NCBI RefSeq assembly: GCF_024172165.1
Contig: NZ_JAMZEB010000002.1
Location: forward strand, 2,749,501 to 2,813,500
Origin: Nonomuraea thailandensis
Lineage (GTDB): Bacteria; Actinomycetota; Actinomycetes; Streptosporangiales; Streptosporangiaceae
Direction: 5' to 3'
Length of the DNA stretch: 64,000 nucleotides
Shown: piece after piece, positions 49,401 through 53,963 of the stretch
How the letters are laid out: the number at the start of each line of letters is the position of its first letter
Numbering within the stretch: the first letter of the stretch is position 1
The notes under the pieces: model-generated
Seen by the model: only the letters and a program-made list of their open reading frames with translations
The model's database searches: none
Told to the model about the DNA's origin: nothing
Made by a program: the position numbers and the translations under genes

Positions 49401-50459
49401 GCCGAGAAGGAGATCGACTTCGTCAAGATGGTGCCGTCGCACCTGGCGGCGATGGGCCCGGACCTGCTGCCCGCCCGTTCGCTGGTGCTGGGCGGCGAGG
49501 CCGCCGCCCCCGACTGGCTGGAGCAGGTCCTCACGGCCGCCGGCCGGCGCGGCTGCGCGGTGTTCAACCACTACGGTCCGACCGAGACCACGATCGGCGT
49601 GGCCACCACCCGGCTGCCCGGCGGGCTGCGGCCGGTGGCCAACACCGGCCTGTACGTGCTGGACGAGCACCTGGCCCCCGTGCCGCCCGGCGTGACCGGC
49701 GAGCTGTACGTGACCGGCGCCCAGCTGGCGCGTGGTTACCTGGGCCGTCCTGGGCTGACGGCGGAGCGCTTCGTGGCCTGCCCGTTCGGCGGCGGGCGGA
49801 TGTATCGCACCGGCGACCGGGCCCGCTGGACCGCCGACGGCGGGCTGGTGTTCGCGGGCCGGGTGGACGACCAGGTGAAGATCCGCGGGTTCCGGGTGGA
49901 GCCGGGCGAGGTCACCGCGGTGCTGTCCGGATGCCCGGGTGTCGGCCAGGCGGTCGTGGTGGCCCGGCAGGACGGCGAGGCCCGTCTCGTCGGCTACCTG
50001 GTGGCTCAGGACGCGGACCACGCCGGTGATCTGCCGTCGGTGGCGCGCGGGTTCGCCGCCGCGCGGTTGCCCGACCACCTGGTCCCCTCGGCCTGGGTGG
50101 TGCTGGACGCGCTGCCGCTGACCGCCGGCGGCAAGCTCGACCGGCACGCCCTGCCCGCACCCGATCACGCGGCCGCGGCCGGGGCCGGCCGGGCTCCGGC
50201 GGATGCGCGGGAGGAGGCGTTGTGCGCCGCGTTCGCCGAGGTGCTCGGGCTCGACGGCGTCGGCGTCGACGACGACTTCTTCGAGCTGGGCGGCCACTCC
50301 CTGCTCGCTGTCCGCCTGGTCAGCCGCATCCGCGCTCTCCTGGGCGTGGACGTCCAGGTCCGTACGCTCTTCGACGCCCCCACGGTCGCGACCCTCGCGC
50401 GGCAGGTCGGGGAGGAGAAGACCACGAGGCCGGCCCTGCGCCCCATGCGCGACCGCTGA
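31404..50459 (+). CDS. NRPS2: six modules, C-A-T x3, E/C-A-T, C-A-T x2
   Basis: This 6,351-residue synthetase carries modules 5-10. The first codons already encode the C-domain core MIPLSFAQRRLWFI, and the last domain is a carrier followed by RPALRPMRDR, so there are no docking domains at either end. The order is C5-A5-T5, C6-A6-T6, C7-A7-T7, E/C8-A8-T8, C9-A9-T9, C10-A10-T10. The ordinary C domains carry HHIAGDG or HHIASDG. The only dual E/C is after module 7. Two 15-bp in-frame tandem repeats interrupt C7 and A8. The start ATG at 31404 has GGGAGGG 6 bases upstream and shares one base with the NRPS1 stop, giving tight coupling and equal stoichiometry. Confidence 0.95.
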   Translation: MIPLSFAQRRLWFIGQLEGPSAIYNIRIAQRLSGEVDRVALNAALRDVIGRHEVLRTIFPAVDGEPHQHILPAAGLTWELTVAEVPPGELEEAVGAAAGHVFDLSAEVPVRAWLFSASPDEHVLVVVVHHIAGDGWSLGPLGRDLSVAYAARCAGSAPQWEPLPVQYADYALWQRELLGDERDPDSVISAQLGHWRDVLAGAPEELRLPVDRPRPAVASYRGHSVPVEIPAEVHARLAEVARAEGVTTYMVLQAALAVLLSRLGAGLDIPIGSTNAGRTDEALEDLVGFFVNTLVLRADLSGDPTFRELLDRVRESSLAAFEHQDVPFERLVEDLAPSRSLSRHPLFQVMLNVQNTGEAALELPGVRAAGLPAGESAAKVDLELLVGEVFDADGAPAGLRGTMVAAADLFDRGSAEVLVTRLARVLAAVGAEPSTRVSEVELLDAGERRRVLEDWNDTRADVGAAVVELFESAAARTPDAVAVRSDPGETSYAEVEDRANRLARVLAGEGVGAESVVGVCLERGADLVVALLAVWKAGAAYLPIDPGQPAEVVAYMLAESRAVLTVTSARIAQELPARLLVLDDARTARRLAAAPAGRPERAMAGEQAAYVMYTSGSTGRRKGVVVTQAGLANYVGWAAGAYEVGAGAALRASVAVDLTVTSLWVPLASGATVVTNAQDPAGGLVKAVPSRLARPSGTVPEDVGRTWVVGGEALPGALVRSLLARSPGSVVVNEYGPTETVVGCCAYEASAEVGEWVPIGRPIANCRVYVLDGRLRPVPPGVAGELYIAGVQVARGYVGRAGLTSERFVACPFEPGARMYRSGDLARWNAGGELEYLGRTDDQVKIREFRVEPGEVEAVLAAHPQVTRAAVIAREDRLVAFVEGSDVHPRQVLRHAADRLPGHMVPATVVVLAELPLTAGGKVDRQALPVPGQRPAAARAPATALEESLCGAFAEVLGLAEAGVEDDFFRLGGHSLLAVRLVSRIRAALGIEVPLRWVFEAPTVAALAGRLEDAGAARKPLRAVERPEHVPLSYAQQRLWFISRLEGPSATYNVPVVLRLSGEVDRAALNAAFLDVIRRHEVLRTVFPAVDGEPRQRVVEEPAWELAVTEVTPEEVEGRIGEAVGHVFDLAREVPIRAWLLSEQADEHVLVVVLHHIAGDGWSWRLLARDLSVAYAARRHGAAPRWEPLPVQYADYALWQRDLLGEDRDDDSVLARQLGYWRDALTGVPEELVLPADRPRPAVASYRGHTVPVEVPAEVHARLADVARAEGVTTFMVVQAALAVLLSRLGAGNDVPIGSPNAGRMDEALDDLVGFFVNTLVLRTDLSGNPTFRELLGRVRESSLAAFEHQDVPFERLVEELAPARSMARHPLFQVLLTLQNTGEAALELPGVRATGLPVGQAPAKFDLELSLTELSSEAGLRGVLRVAADLFDRQSAETLVARWTRVLDTLTADPAIRLSGVDVLAAGERHLVVEQWNDTSGGTLAERPSGTLAELFEARVAAAPDATAVVGDGTELSFAELDARANRLARLLAARGAGAESVVGVSLERGVDLVVALLAVLKAGAAYLPVDPDYPAERMAYLVEQAGAVCVITSSGVRLPGGIARVVLDDPAVAAELAGQAADALGVEVDGANAAYVMFTSGSTGRPKGVVVPHAGVLNRLAWMQERLRLPEGTRVLQKTSFGFDVSVWELFWPLLYGGVLVLARPGGHRDAAYLAELIRRERVSVAHFVPSMLEVFLAEPAAARCGGLEWVACSGEALPAHATRRFFEVLDGVRLENYYGPTEASIEVTAWECPPGWAGGSVPIGRPVANTRAYVLDEFLRPVPPGVVGELHIAGIQVTRGYVGRPGLTAERFVACPFGPGGERMYRTGDRVSWSADGELLFAGRTDDQVKIRGFRVEPSEVGLVLAGCPEVGQVVVVPREDVPGDVRLVAYVVPSGETAGLAQVVRRYAGERLPEYMVPSAVVALDALPVSVNGKLDRKALPAPAYTVTAGRRPGTREEEILCEAFAEVLRLDGVGVDDDFFRLGGHSLLAVRLISRIRAVLGVEVPLKDLFEASTVARLAARLAGAGAARKGLAPMERPERVPLSYAQQRLWFIGQLEGPSATYNIPVSLSLSGDVDVAALGAAFRDVIGRHEVLRTVFPVLDGESCQRILPAGDVDWELPVVGVTAAELPGVVADAAAYAFDLSSEVPIRAWLFSVTEPSGTEPSGTEPSGTEPSGTEPSERGPSAAHDEHVLVVVVHHIAGDGASMGPLAADLSAAYRARRTGTAPAWPPLPVQYADYALWQRESLGDERDPASLISGQVAYWRDTLAGAPEELELPFDRPRPEVASHRGHMVPIEVPAEVHARLADLARREGVTTYMVVQAALAVLLSRLGAGTDVPMGAVHAGRPDEALHDLVGFFINTLVVRTDLSGDPTFRELLGRVRERSLAAFEHQDVPFERLVEELAPSRSMARHPLFQVMFKVQNNAEAVLDLPGVRAEGMAPGTAAAKFDLDFTVAEIPGRGGLRGSLVAAADLFDRRSAELLVTRLAGVLDVVTAEPSTRLSAVEVLDEAERHQVLVAWNDTAAEVAAGSLVELFEAQVRRAPGAVAVVAGDAALSFAELDARANRLARLLAGRGVGPESVVGVCLERGAGLIVALLAVLKAGGAYVALDPAYPGERLRWMAADAAPVVVLASAGTAGVVAGTPVVVLDDPAVAAELAGHAADALGVEVDGGNAAYVVYTSGSTGRPKGVVVPHRGVVSLCEWSARAVLAGIGRVALTTSVSFDASWNQLAGLFAGRELHVVDGETWLDAGRLVGWLAAGGVDFMEVTPSYAQVLVEHGLLERAGLRLLGVGGEAVPAGLWARLAGSGVEGFNFYGPSECTVDTAVAWIGTQQGPVIGSPVANTRVYVLDGALQPVPVGVAGELYVAGAGVARGYAGRAALTAERFVACPFEGGRMYRSGDRVRWTAGGELEFLGRVDDQVKVRGFRVEPGEVASVLAGCPGVGQVAVVAREDVPGDVRLVAYVVPSGGISIDVVREFAAERLPEYMVPSAVVALEALPLTANGKLDRRALPVPRYAAKTGRGPADAREEVVCAAFAEVLGVESVGVDDDFFALGGQSLLAIRVVAALQGRGVSVSVRSFFQAPTPAGLARSAAEARVPVPANAIPAGATAITPEMLPLAELTAQEIDRVVATVEGGAANVADIYPLAPLQEGLLFHHLLAETGQDAYVQPTVVEFDSRDRLDAFTGALRQVVNRHDVYRTSIVWQGLREPVQVVWRRAELPVHEVTLGGQGGDLAERLVAHVGRTMDLGRAPLMSVHVTPVPGTGRWLGLIRVHHMAQDHTALEVVIDEVRAFLEGRGAGLPEPMPFRDFVAQARGAVSRAEHERYFAGLLGDVTEPTAPYGVLDVRDHGTASVREIVPFPPGLARRIREVSRRAGASPATLMHVAWARLLSVLSGRDDVVFGSVLFGRMTAGAGSDRVPGPHMNTLPVRVRTDGPGVLEAVGAMRGQLADLLRHEHAPLALAQQAGGVTGGAPLFTSLLNYRHNAAGTQEAGGSLPGVTLRYSEDRDNYPLTVSVDDGGDRLSLAVDAVAPIDPRAVGTLLRTTAGNLATALEAVLDGDPDSPLSAVDVLDAAGRERVLNAWNDTAVQVRPATVTELFEAQAARTPEAVAVACGGDTATYAELNARANRLARLLAGRGVGPESVVALVMERGVELMAAVLGVLKAGGAYLPVDPEYPAERIAYMIGDAAPAMVLASAATAAAVPGALVVDSHGTAAELRGLPGDDLGSPVLPGHPAYVIYTSGSTGRPKGVVLTHEGFANTAEALARRYPTQVGPGSRMLQFASVSFDMFCSEWALALPAGATLVVVPPHRRLGAELAAFITGEGITHAAFPPAVLAGMDDGAVPAGVVIDVGGEALPAELVERWAPGRELFNSYGPTETTVDAAVWECRAGVADVPIGTPIANTQVYVVDERLAPVPVGVAGELYVAGAGLARGYLGRPGLSAERFVADPFGPAGTRMYRTGDRVRWNADGELVFAGRVDDQVKIRGFRIEPGEVQAVIAAHPLVEQAAVVPREDVPGDVRLVAYVVPAEPDSPAMDPVAMDPVAMDAVAMDAGAPDPVAHARSGAGALAAALRSHAAERLPGHMVPSAFVIMDELPLTANGKLDRRALPVPQHASGAATRSATPQEEILCGLFAQVLGLDGVGVDDDFFALGGHSLLAVRLISRVRTIMGMEVPLRALFEAPTVAALAAHLDAARRAGAAAVQTALTRMERPRRVPLSFAQRRVWFIGQLEGPSATYNVPVALRLRGPLDLGALRLALRDVVERHEVLRTRFPAADGEPYQEVVAPSELTLELPVTDLAPGELDAAVADAARYVFDLAEEVPLRAWLFRLAPDEHVLAVTIHHIASDGASTGPLARDLSAAYAARRAGRAPGWAPLPLQYADYTLWQRELLGDERDPGSVISGQVAYWRQALAGAPEELALPFDHPRPAVASHRGHPVPMEVPAGVHAALRQVARDEGVTMFMILQAALAMLLSRLGAGTDIPIGSPNAGRTDEALDDLVGSFVNTLVLRTDLSGDPTFAEVLTRVRETSLGVFAHQNVPFERLVEELSPSRSMARHALFQVMLTLQNTIDEDIDLPGLRTEPVHTSASAAKFDLDVIMAEAFDDGGSPAGVRALITAAADLFEPGTVTALAGRLARVLETVSRDPRVRLGALDVLDPAERHRVLTGWNATASDVPPATVAELFEAQVRRTPGAVAVVADGTELTYAELDERAGRLARRLAGHGVGPESVVGVCLERGADLIVALLGVLKAGGAYLPIDPAYPADRVAFMVADAAPAVVVGTGVAGVTTLAVDGDGPEAPPVRDDGAVTRPAYVIYTSGSTGRPKGVLVSHAGVAALVAGQVRALGVGPGSRVGQFASASFDTFGWEWMMALLSGAALVVIPPARRLGGDLPAFLTERRVTHVTLPPAVLATLDEGSLDTGVVVVAAGEACPPDVMARWARGRRMFNSYGPTETTVDATLWRCDPAAGQVLIGTPVVDTRVYVLDEFLAPAPVGVVGELYVAGAGLARGYLGRPALTAERFVADPFAADGTRLYRTGDLARWTPDGELAFAGRGDDQVKIRGFRVEPGEIENVLLTHPRVARAAVIMREDEPGDKRLVAYLVLTDGAAGADPSILELAAERLPGYMVPAAVVALEALPLTVNGKLDRKALPEPDYGARTAAPADRRPPDTREEILCGVFAQVLGLESVGVDDDFFALGGHSLLAVRLASRVRAVLGVDVDIRVLFEVPTPAGLAARLSDDGTAQAPLAPMARPERVPLSFAQRRLWFIGQLEGPSATYNDPIALRLHGDIDRDALGLALRDVIGRHEVLRTVFPVADGEPYQRVVPIQELSWELSVREVSPAGLAASVAEAAGYAFDLAAEAPIGAWFFEAGPDERVLVVVIHHIAGDGWSIGPLARDVSVAYQARRGGRAPAWEPLPVQYADYALWQRDLLGDENDPDSVISRQVAYWRETLAGAPEELALPFDRPRPVVASHRGHSVPVEVPAEVHARLADVARAEGVTMFMVLQAGLAVLLSRLGAGTDIPIGSANAGRTDVALDDLVGCFVNSLVVRADLSGDPEFRELLRRVRERSLAALAHQDVPFERLVEELAPSRSMARHPLFQIVFTMQNNAEARLDLPGVRAEGMPAGMSAAKFDLDVLVGEVLDGEGAPAGVRGSVTVATDLFDPEWAERIARYWVRVLETVGTDTRTRLSEVDLLEEHERRRVLEEWNDTAAGGLGTPVVELFEAQAARRPEAVALAGPEQVTYAELDERANRLAQVLAGEGVGAESVVGVCLGRGADLIVAVLAVWKAGAAYVPIDPRQPVERIAYLLGDSRAVLTVTSEEIADELPAGRTRLLVLDDTFTTLRLSMASAGRPERRADGAQAAYVIYTSGSTGRPKGVVVTQAALASYVGSAPERLGLDGGRYALVQGQATDLGNTIVFASLALGGELHIVPEEAATDPEALRALLAEKEIDFVKMVPSHLAAMGPDLLPARSLVLGGEAAAPDWLEQVLTAAGRRGCAVFNHYGPTETTIGVATTRLPGGLRPVANTGLYVLDEHLAPVPPGVTGELYVTGAQLARGYLGRPGLTAERFVACPFGGGRMYRTGDRARWTADGGLVFAGRVDDQVKIRGFRVEPGEVTAVLSGCPGVGQAVVVARQDGEARLVGYLVAQDADHAGDLPSVARGFAAARLPDHLVPSAWVVLDALPLTAGGKLDRHALPAPDHAAAAGAGRAPADAREEALCAAFAEVLGLDGVGVDDDFFELGGHSLLAVRLVSRIRALLGVDVQVRTLFDAPTVATLARQVGEEKTTRPALRPMRDR
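33513..33925 (+). repeat. Segment of A5 nearly identical to A12
   Basis: This stretch is almost identical, gap-free, to 61466-61878 in NRPS4 and shares its G/T-rich codon style. The flanks diverge. Confidence 0.8.
34485..37610 (+). other. Module 6: C-A-T, Ser-like variant pocket
   Basis: An ordinary LCL C domain (HHIAGDG) is followed by an A domain (about 35860-37360) with pocket DVWHASYIE. This resembles modules 1 and 2 but ends in Glu. The specificity is only loosely Ser-like. Confidence 0.6.
37660..40815 (+). other. Module 7: C-A-T, unassigned, GGQS carrier
   Basis: The LCL C domain has HHIAGDG and a TEPSG repeat insertion. The A domain (about 39110-40600) pocket reads DANEGGFVD, and the Glu at the fourth position suggests a polar or basic side chain. 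The carrier has LGGQSLL instead of GGHS. The next C domain is dual E/C, so residue 7 should be D. Confidence 0.6.
38007..38081 (+). repeat. 15-bp in-frame tandem repeat in C7
   Basis: Five copies of a 15-bp unit encode TEPSG (the last is TEPSE), between the DLSSEVPIRAWLF strand and the HHIAGDG motif. It is absent from the other C domains. Confidence 0.9.
40845..44130 (+). other. Module 8: dual E/C-A-T, unassigned
   Basis: The dual E/C domain has HHLLAETGQD and HHMAQDH. The A domain (about 42320-43890) pocket reads DMSADGSVD, which I cannot match. It has an FDMFCSEW core and an MDPVA repeat insertion near its C-terminal subdomain. Confidence 0.55.
43656..43715 (+). repeat. 15-bp in-frame tandem repeat in A8
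   Basis: Four 15-bp units encode MDPVA, MDPVA, MDAVA and MDAGA, inserted between the VRLVAYVVP strand and the LPGHMVPS motif. Confidence 0.9.
44190..47265 (+). other. Module 9: C-A-T, aromatic-like pocket
   Basis: The LCL C domain has HHIASDG. The A domain (about 45590-47020) pocket reads DTWTVASVD. The xxWTVA pattern resembles aromatic-amino-acid pockets but ends in Asp. The assignment is tentative. Confidence 0.55.
47315..50400 (+). other. Module 10: C-A-T, Asp
   Basis: The LCL C domain has HHIAGDG. The A domain (about 48700-50160) pocket DLTKVGHIG is Asp, the same as module 3. The carrier is LGGHSLL. The chain passes to NRPS4, whose first C domain is ordinary, so L-Asp. Confidence 0.75.
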
Positions 50460-50479
50460 CCACCGCCGCGCGCGAAGGC

Positions 50480-50508
50480 GTTCAACTGCGGCGTCAGCGC
50501 AGTTGAAC
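50480..50508. promoter_or_regulatory. StrR-type operator before NRPS3, perfect palindrome
   Basis: GTTCAACTG (50480-50488), 11 bp, CAGTTGAAC (50500-50508), with no mismatch. The symmetry extends outward to 20-bp arms (50471-50490 and 50498-50517), so it could also fold as a hairpin behind NRPS2. Confidence 0.8.
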
Positions 50509-50532
50509 GCCTTCGCGGCAAAATGCGCGGCA

Positions 50533-50562
50533 TTGTTCACGAGCCGAGGCATACGTCATAGT
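50533..50562 (+). promoter_or_regulatory. Promoter of NRPS3 operon
   Basis: TTGTTC (50533-50538), 18 bp, CATAGT (50557-50562), 24 bp after the operator. It is nearly the same sequence as the NRPS4 promoter. The rest of 50460-50755 is a leader of about 190 bases with no gene. Confidence 0.6.
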
Positions 50563-50755
50563 GGACCCCGGCGAAACGGCAATGCCCGGGCCGGTGATTC
50601 GCGCTTTCGCCGCCTCACGACTTTCTTATCGATTTGCTCGGTTCCGCTTCAGCGGCTTTTCCGCCCCGCGGGCGTTTCGCGGGTGTCGCGCTCCGATCGC
50701 AGGAGCTGTCGCCGGAGGAACGGCGAGAAATTCTACGTAGCTGTAGAAGGCGAGT

Positions 50756-53700
50756 ATGAGAATGAGCGACACGTCCACGGACAACAGGCCGGCAGGCGGC
50801 CGGGAAAGTGCCGGCACAGCCGCACCCGAACCGTTCTCGCTCGTGCGGAGCGGGGACCGGGCCGAGCTGCCGCCTGGGCTTTCCGACGCCTATCCCATGT
50901 CCGCGCTGCAACTGGGCATCGTCTACCACACGCTTTCCGGAGAAGGGGAGACACCCTACCTGAACTCCTGCGGTTCGCGCGTGCGCGGGCTCGGGCTCGA
51001 CCTGGAGGTGTTCGATCGAGCGGTCCAGGACGTGGTGGACCGGCACGCCGTCCTGCGGACCTCCTTCGACCTGACCGCCTACGGCGAGGCGATGCAGCTC
51101 GTGCACGCGGCGGCGACCGTGCGGCGCGAGGTGCACGATCTGCGTGACCTGCCCGAGCAGGAGCGGGAGCGCCGGCTGCGCGCCGACGGGCGCCGGCCGT
51201 TCGATCTCGCCGAGGCGCCGCTCCTGCGCTGCGTGCTGCACCGCCTGGCGGAGGACGAGTTCCAGTGCACCGTGGTGTACCACCAGGCCGTTCTCGACCG
51301 GGACAGCCTGCTCCGCGTGCTCGACGAGACGCTGAGCCGGTACGCGGACCTGCTCGCCGATCCGGGCGCCCCGGCCAACGCCGCGCCACCCTCCGGGGCG
51401 TTCGCGGAGTACGTCGCGGCGGAGCGGGCGGCCGTCGACGACGCGGAGCACGCCAAGCGCTGGCAGGACCACCTCTCCGGCTACGCCCCCAAGCCCCTGC
51501 CCGCGGGCGGCGCCACGGCGTACGGGTCGATCGAGTCGCCCGTCCCGGACGGCGTCGGCGACGCGCTGCGCGAGCTGAGCGGCGAGGCGGGCGTGCCGGT
51601 CGAGCACGTGCTGCTGGCGGCGCACCTGAAGGTGCTGAGCCTGCTGACCGGCGACGGCGACGTCGCCACGGGGGTGGCCATGCGGCCACCCCAGAGCGCC
51701 CACGAGGCGCACGGGGCCGCGGGCGTCTTCCTCAACGTCCTGCCGATCCGGGTGGACGTGCGGGGCGGGCGATGGCTGGACCTGGTGCGCCGCGTGTCCG
51801 GCCAGGTGCGGGCGATGCTCCCGTACAGCGGATACCCGCTGGCCCGGATCGTGCCGGACACGGGCGGCGCCGAGCTGTTCGACTCCATGGTCGACTTCAG
51901 TGACACGCCTGTTCCGATCACCCATCGCATCGAGCCCAACGACCTCACCCTCTCGGCGCGGTTCCTCCGGGACTCCCGCACCGGGCGGCTGACCCTGGCG
52001 CTGGACCACCGGCGGCTGGACGACGAGCAGGCGACGGTGATCCGCGACTACTACCTCGCGACGCTGAGGGCGATGACGGTGCCGGACGACCGGCACGAGT
52101 CGTTCTCGCCGCTGAGCGCCGCGGAGCGCAGGCGCATGCTGGTGGACTGGAACGGACCGGCACGCGACTACGCGCGGGGCTGCCTGCACGAGCTCATCGA
52201 GCGGCAGGTGCGCCGGACCCCGGACGCGCTCGCGGTGCTGAGCGACGAGGCCCAGCTCACCTATGCCGAGCTCAACGCCAGGTCGAACCGGCTCGCGAGG
52301 GAGCTGCGCGACCTCGGGGCCGGGCCGGAGTCCGTGGTCGGCGTGCTCGCCGAGCGGGACGCGGACATGATCGTCACCTTGCTCGGCGTGCTCAAGTCCG
52401 GCGCCGCCTACCTGCCGCTGGACCCGGGCTACCCGGAGGAACGGCTGCGCTACCTGCTCGACGACGCCCGGGCCCGCCTCGTCGTGACCAGATCCCACCT
52501 CGCGCCCCGGCTGCCGGAGGGCGGCTGGCGGGTCCTGCGCACCGACACGCGGGCCGCGGACATCGCCCGCCACCCCGCCGACGACCTCCCCCCGCTGAGC
52601 ACACCCGCCAACCTGGCGTACGTCATCTACACCTCCGGCTCGACCGGCCGGCCGAAGGGCGTCCAGGTCCCGCATTCCGGCCTGGTCAACTACCTGAACT
52701 GGTGCGTCGAGGGGTACGCGAGCCGGGGCTCCGGCGGAGCACCGGTGTTCTCCTCCTTCTCCTTCGACATGATCGTGCCCAACCTCTACACCCCGCTGAT
52801 CATGGGCGAGCGCGTCTGCATGCTGCCGGAGGAACTGCCGGTGCACGAACTGGGCTCCCGCCTGGAACGGCTGGCGCCGTTCAGCTTCATCAAGATGACC
52901 CCGGGCCACCTGGACCTGCTTTCCGAAGTGCTCGGACGGTCCGCGGCCAGGAACCTGGCCGGCACCCTCGTCGTCGGCGCGGACGCCTTCCCCAGCCGCA
53001 ATCTCGCCGGCTGGCGGCGGCTGGACCCCGACACGGTCGTCCTCAACGAGTACGGCCCGACGGAGGCCTCGGTGGGCAACACCATCTTCCACACCCGGCG
53101 CCCCGTCGAACGCGACCTGCTCCCCATCGGGCGCGCCATCCCGAACACCACCATGTACGTGCTGGACGCGGCGATGAACCCCGTACCGGTCGGCGTCACG
53201 GGAGAGCTGTTCATCGGCGGGGAATGCGTGGTGCGCGGCTACGCCGGCCGGCCGGCGCTGACGGCGAGCCGTTTCCTGCCCGACCCCTTCGGCGAGCGGG
53301 CCGGTGCCCGGATGTACCGCACCGGTGACCTGGGCAGATGGTTGCCGGACGGCAACCTCGAGTTCCTGGGCAGGGTGGACGACCAGGTGAAGCTGAACGG
53401 CTACCGGGTCGAGCCGGGCGAGGTCGAGAACGTGCTGGCCACCCATCCGGCCGTCGCGCGGTCGGTGGCCGCGATCCTCGGCGAGGGCTCCCAGCGCCGG
53501 CTGGTCGGCTACTACGTGCCCCAGGCGGAGGTCGGCGAGGAGGAGCTCATGGCCTATCTCGCCGAGCGGGTGCCCGGCTACCTGCTGCCCTCGGCGCTGC
53601 ACGCCATCGAGGCCGTGCCGCTCAACGCGAACGGAAAGGTCGATCGCAAGGCCCTGCCCGATCCCCGGGAGCGGAGCGGACCGGCGGCGGCCACGTTCAC

Positions 53701-53953
53701 CTCGCCCCGCACCCCCACGGAGGTGGCGCTGGCCGCCATCTGGGAGGACCTGCTCGGAGTGTCGCCGATCGGCGTGGAGGACGACTTCGCCGCCCTGGGC
53801 GGTGACTCGATCCTGGCCACCAGGATGGCGTTCAGGATCAGGCAGGACCTCCGTCTCGACGTCGCGATGGCGGACATCCGGGGCAGCCGCGACCTGGCGG
53901 AGCTGGCCGGACGCCTGACCTCCCCGGCGGCGAACCCGCCGGCGGATCGGTGA
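50756..53953 (+). CDS. NRPS3: free-standing C*-A-T
   Basis: This is a 1,065-residue single module. The C-like domain (about 45-455) starts YPMSALQLGIVYHTL, but its catalytic motif is VYHQAVLDRD (174-183). The first His is Tyr and the Asp is displaced, so normal condensation is doubtful. The A domain (about 470-955) keeps TSGSTGRPKG and NGKVDR, and its pocket reads DMPKVGEVG, close to Asn pockets (DLTKxGEVG). The carrier has GGDSIL. It lies outside the NRPS1-2-4 line with its own operator, suggesting it loads one amino acid for modification or delivers it in trans, for example to the worn module 5. This is inference. The ATG at 50756 has GAAGG 5 bases before it, and 50762 is an alternative. 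Confidence 0.92.
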   Translation: MRMSDTSTDNRPAGGRESAGTAAPEPFSLVRSGDRAELPPGLSDAYPMSALQLGIVYHTLSGEGETPYLNSCGSRVRGLGLDLEVFDRAVQDVVDRHAVLRTSFDLTAYGEAMQLVHAAATVRREVHDLRDLPEQERERRLRADGRRPFDLAEAPLLRCVLHRLAEDEFQCTVVYHQAVLDRDSLLRVLDETLSRYADLLADPGAPANAAPPSGAFAEYVAAERAAVDDAEHAKRWQDHLSGYAPKPLPAGGATAYGSIESPVPDGVGDALRELSGEAGVPVEHVLLAAHLKVLSLLTGDGDVATGVAMRPPQSAHEAHGAAGVFLNVLPIRVDVRGGRWLDLVRRVSGQVRAMLPYSGYPLARIVPDTGGAELFDSMVDFSDTPVPITHRIEPNDLTLSARFLRDSRTGRLTLALDHRRLDDEQATVIRDYYLATLRAMTVPDDRHESFSPLSAAERRRMLVDWNGPARDYARGCLHELIERQVRRTPDALAVLSDEAQLTYAELNARSNRLARELRDLGAGPESVVGVLAERDADMIVTLLGVLKSGAAYLPLDPGYPEERLRYLLDDARARLVVTRSHLAPRLPEGGWRVLRTDTRAADIARHPADDLPPLSTPANLAYVIYTSGSTGRPKGVQVPHSGLVNYLNWCVEGYASRGSGGAPVFSSFSFDMIVPNLYTPLIMGERVCMLPEELPVHELGSRLERLAPFSFIKMTPGHLDLLSEVLGRSAARNLAGTLVVGADAFPSRNLAGWRRLDPDTVVLNEYGPTEASVGNTIFHTRRPVERDLLPIGRAIPNTTMYVLDAAMNPVPVGVTGELFIGGECVVRGYAGRPALTASRFLPDPFGERAGARMYRTGDLGRWLPDGNLEFLGRVDDQVKLNGYRVEPGEVENVLATHPAVARSVAAILGEGSQRRLVGYYVPQAEVGEEELMAYLAERVPGYLLPSALHAIEAVPLNANGKVDRKALPDPRERSGPAAATFTSPRTPTEVALAAIWEDLLGVSPIGVEDDFAALGGDSILATRMAFRIRQDLRLDVAMADIRGSRDLAELAGRLTSPAANPPADR

Positions 53954-53963
53954 GGGCCCGATC

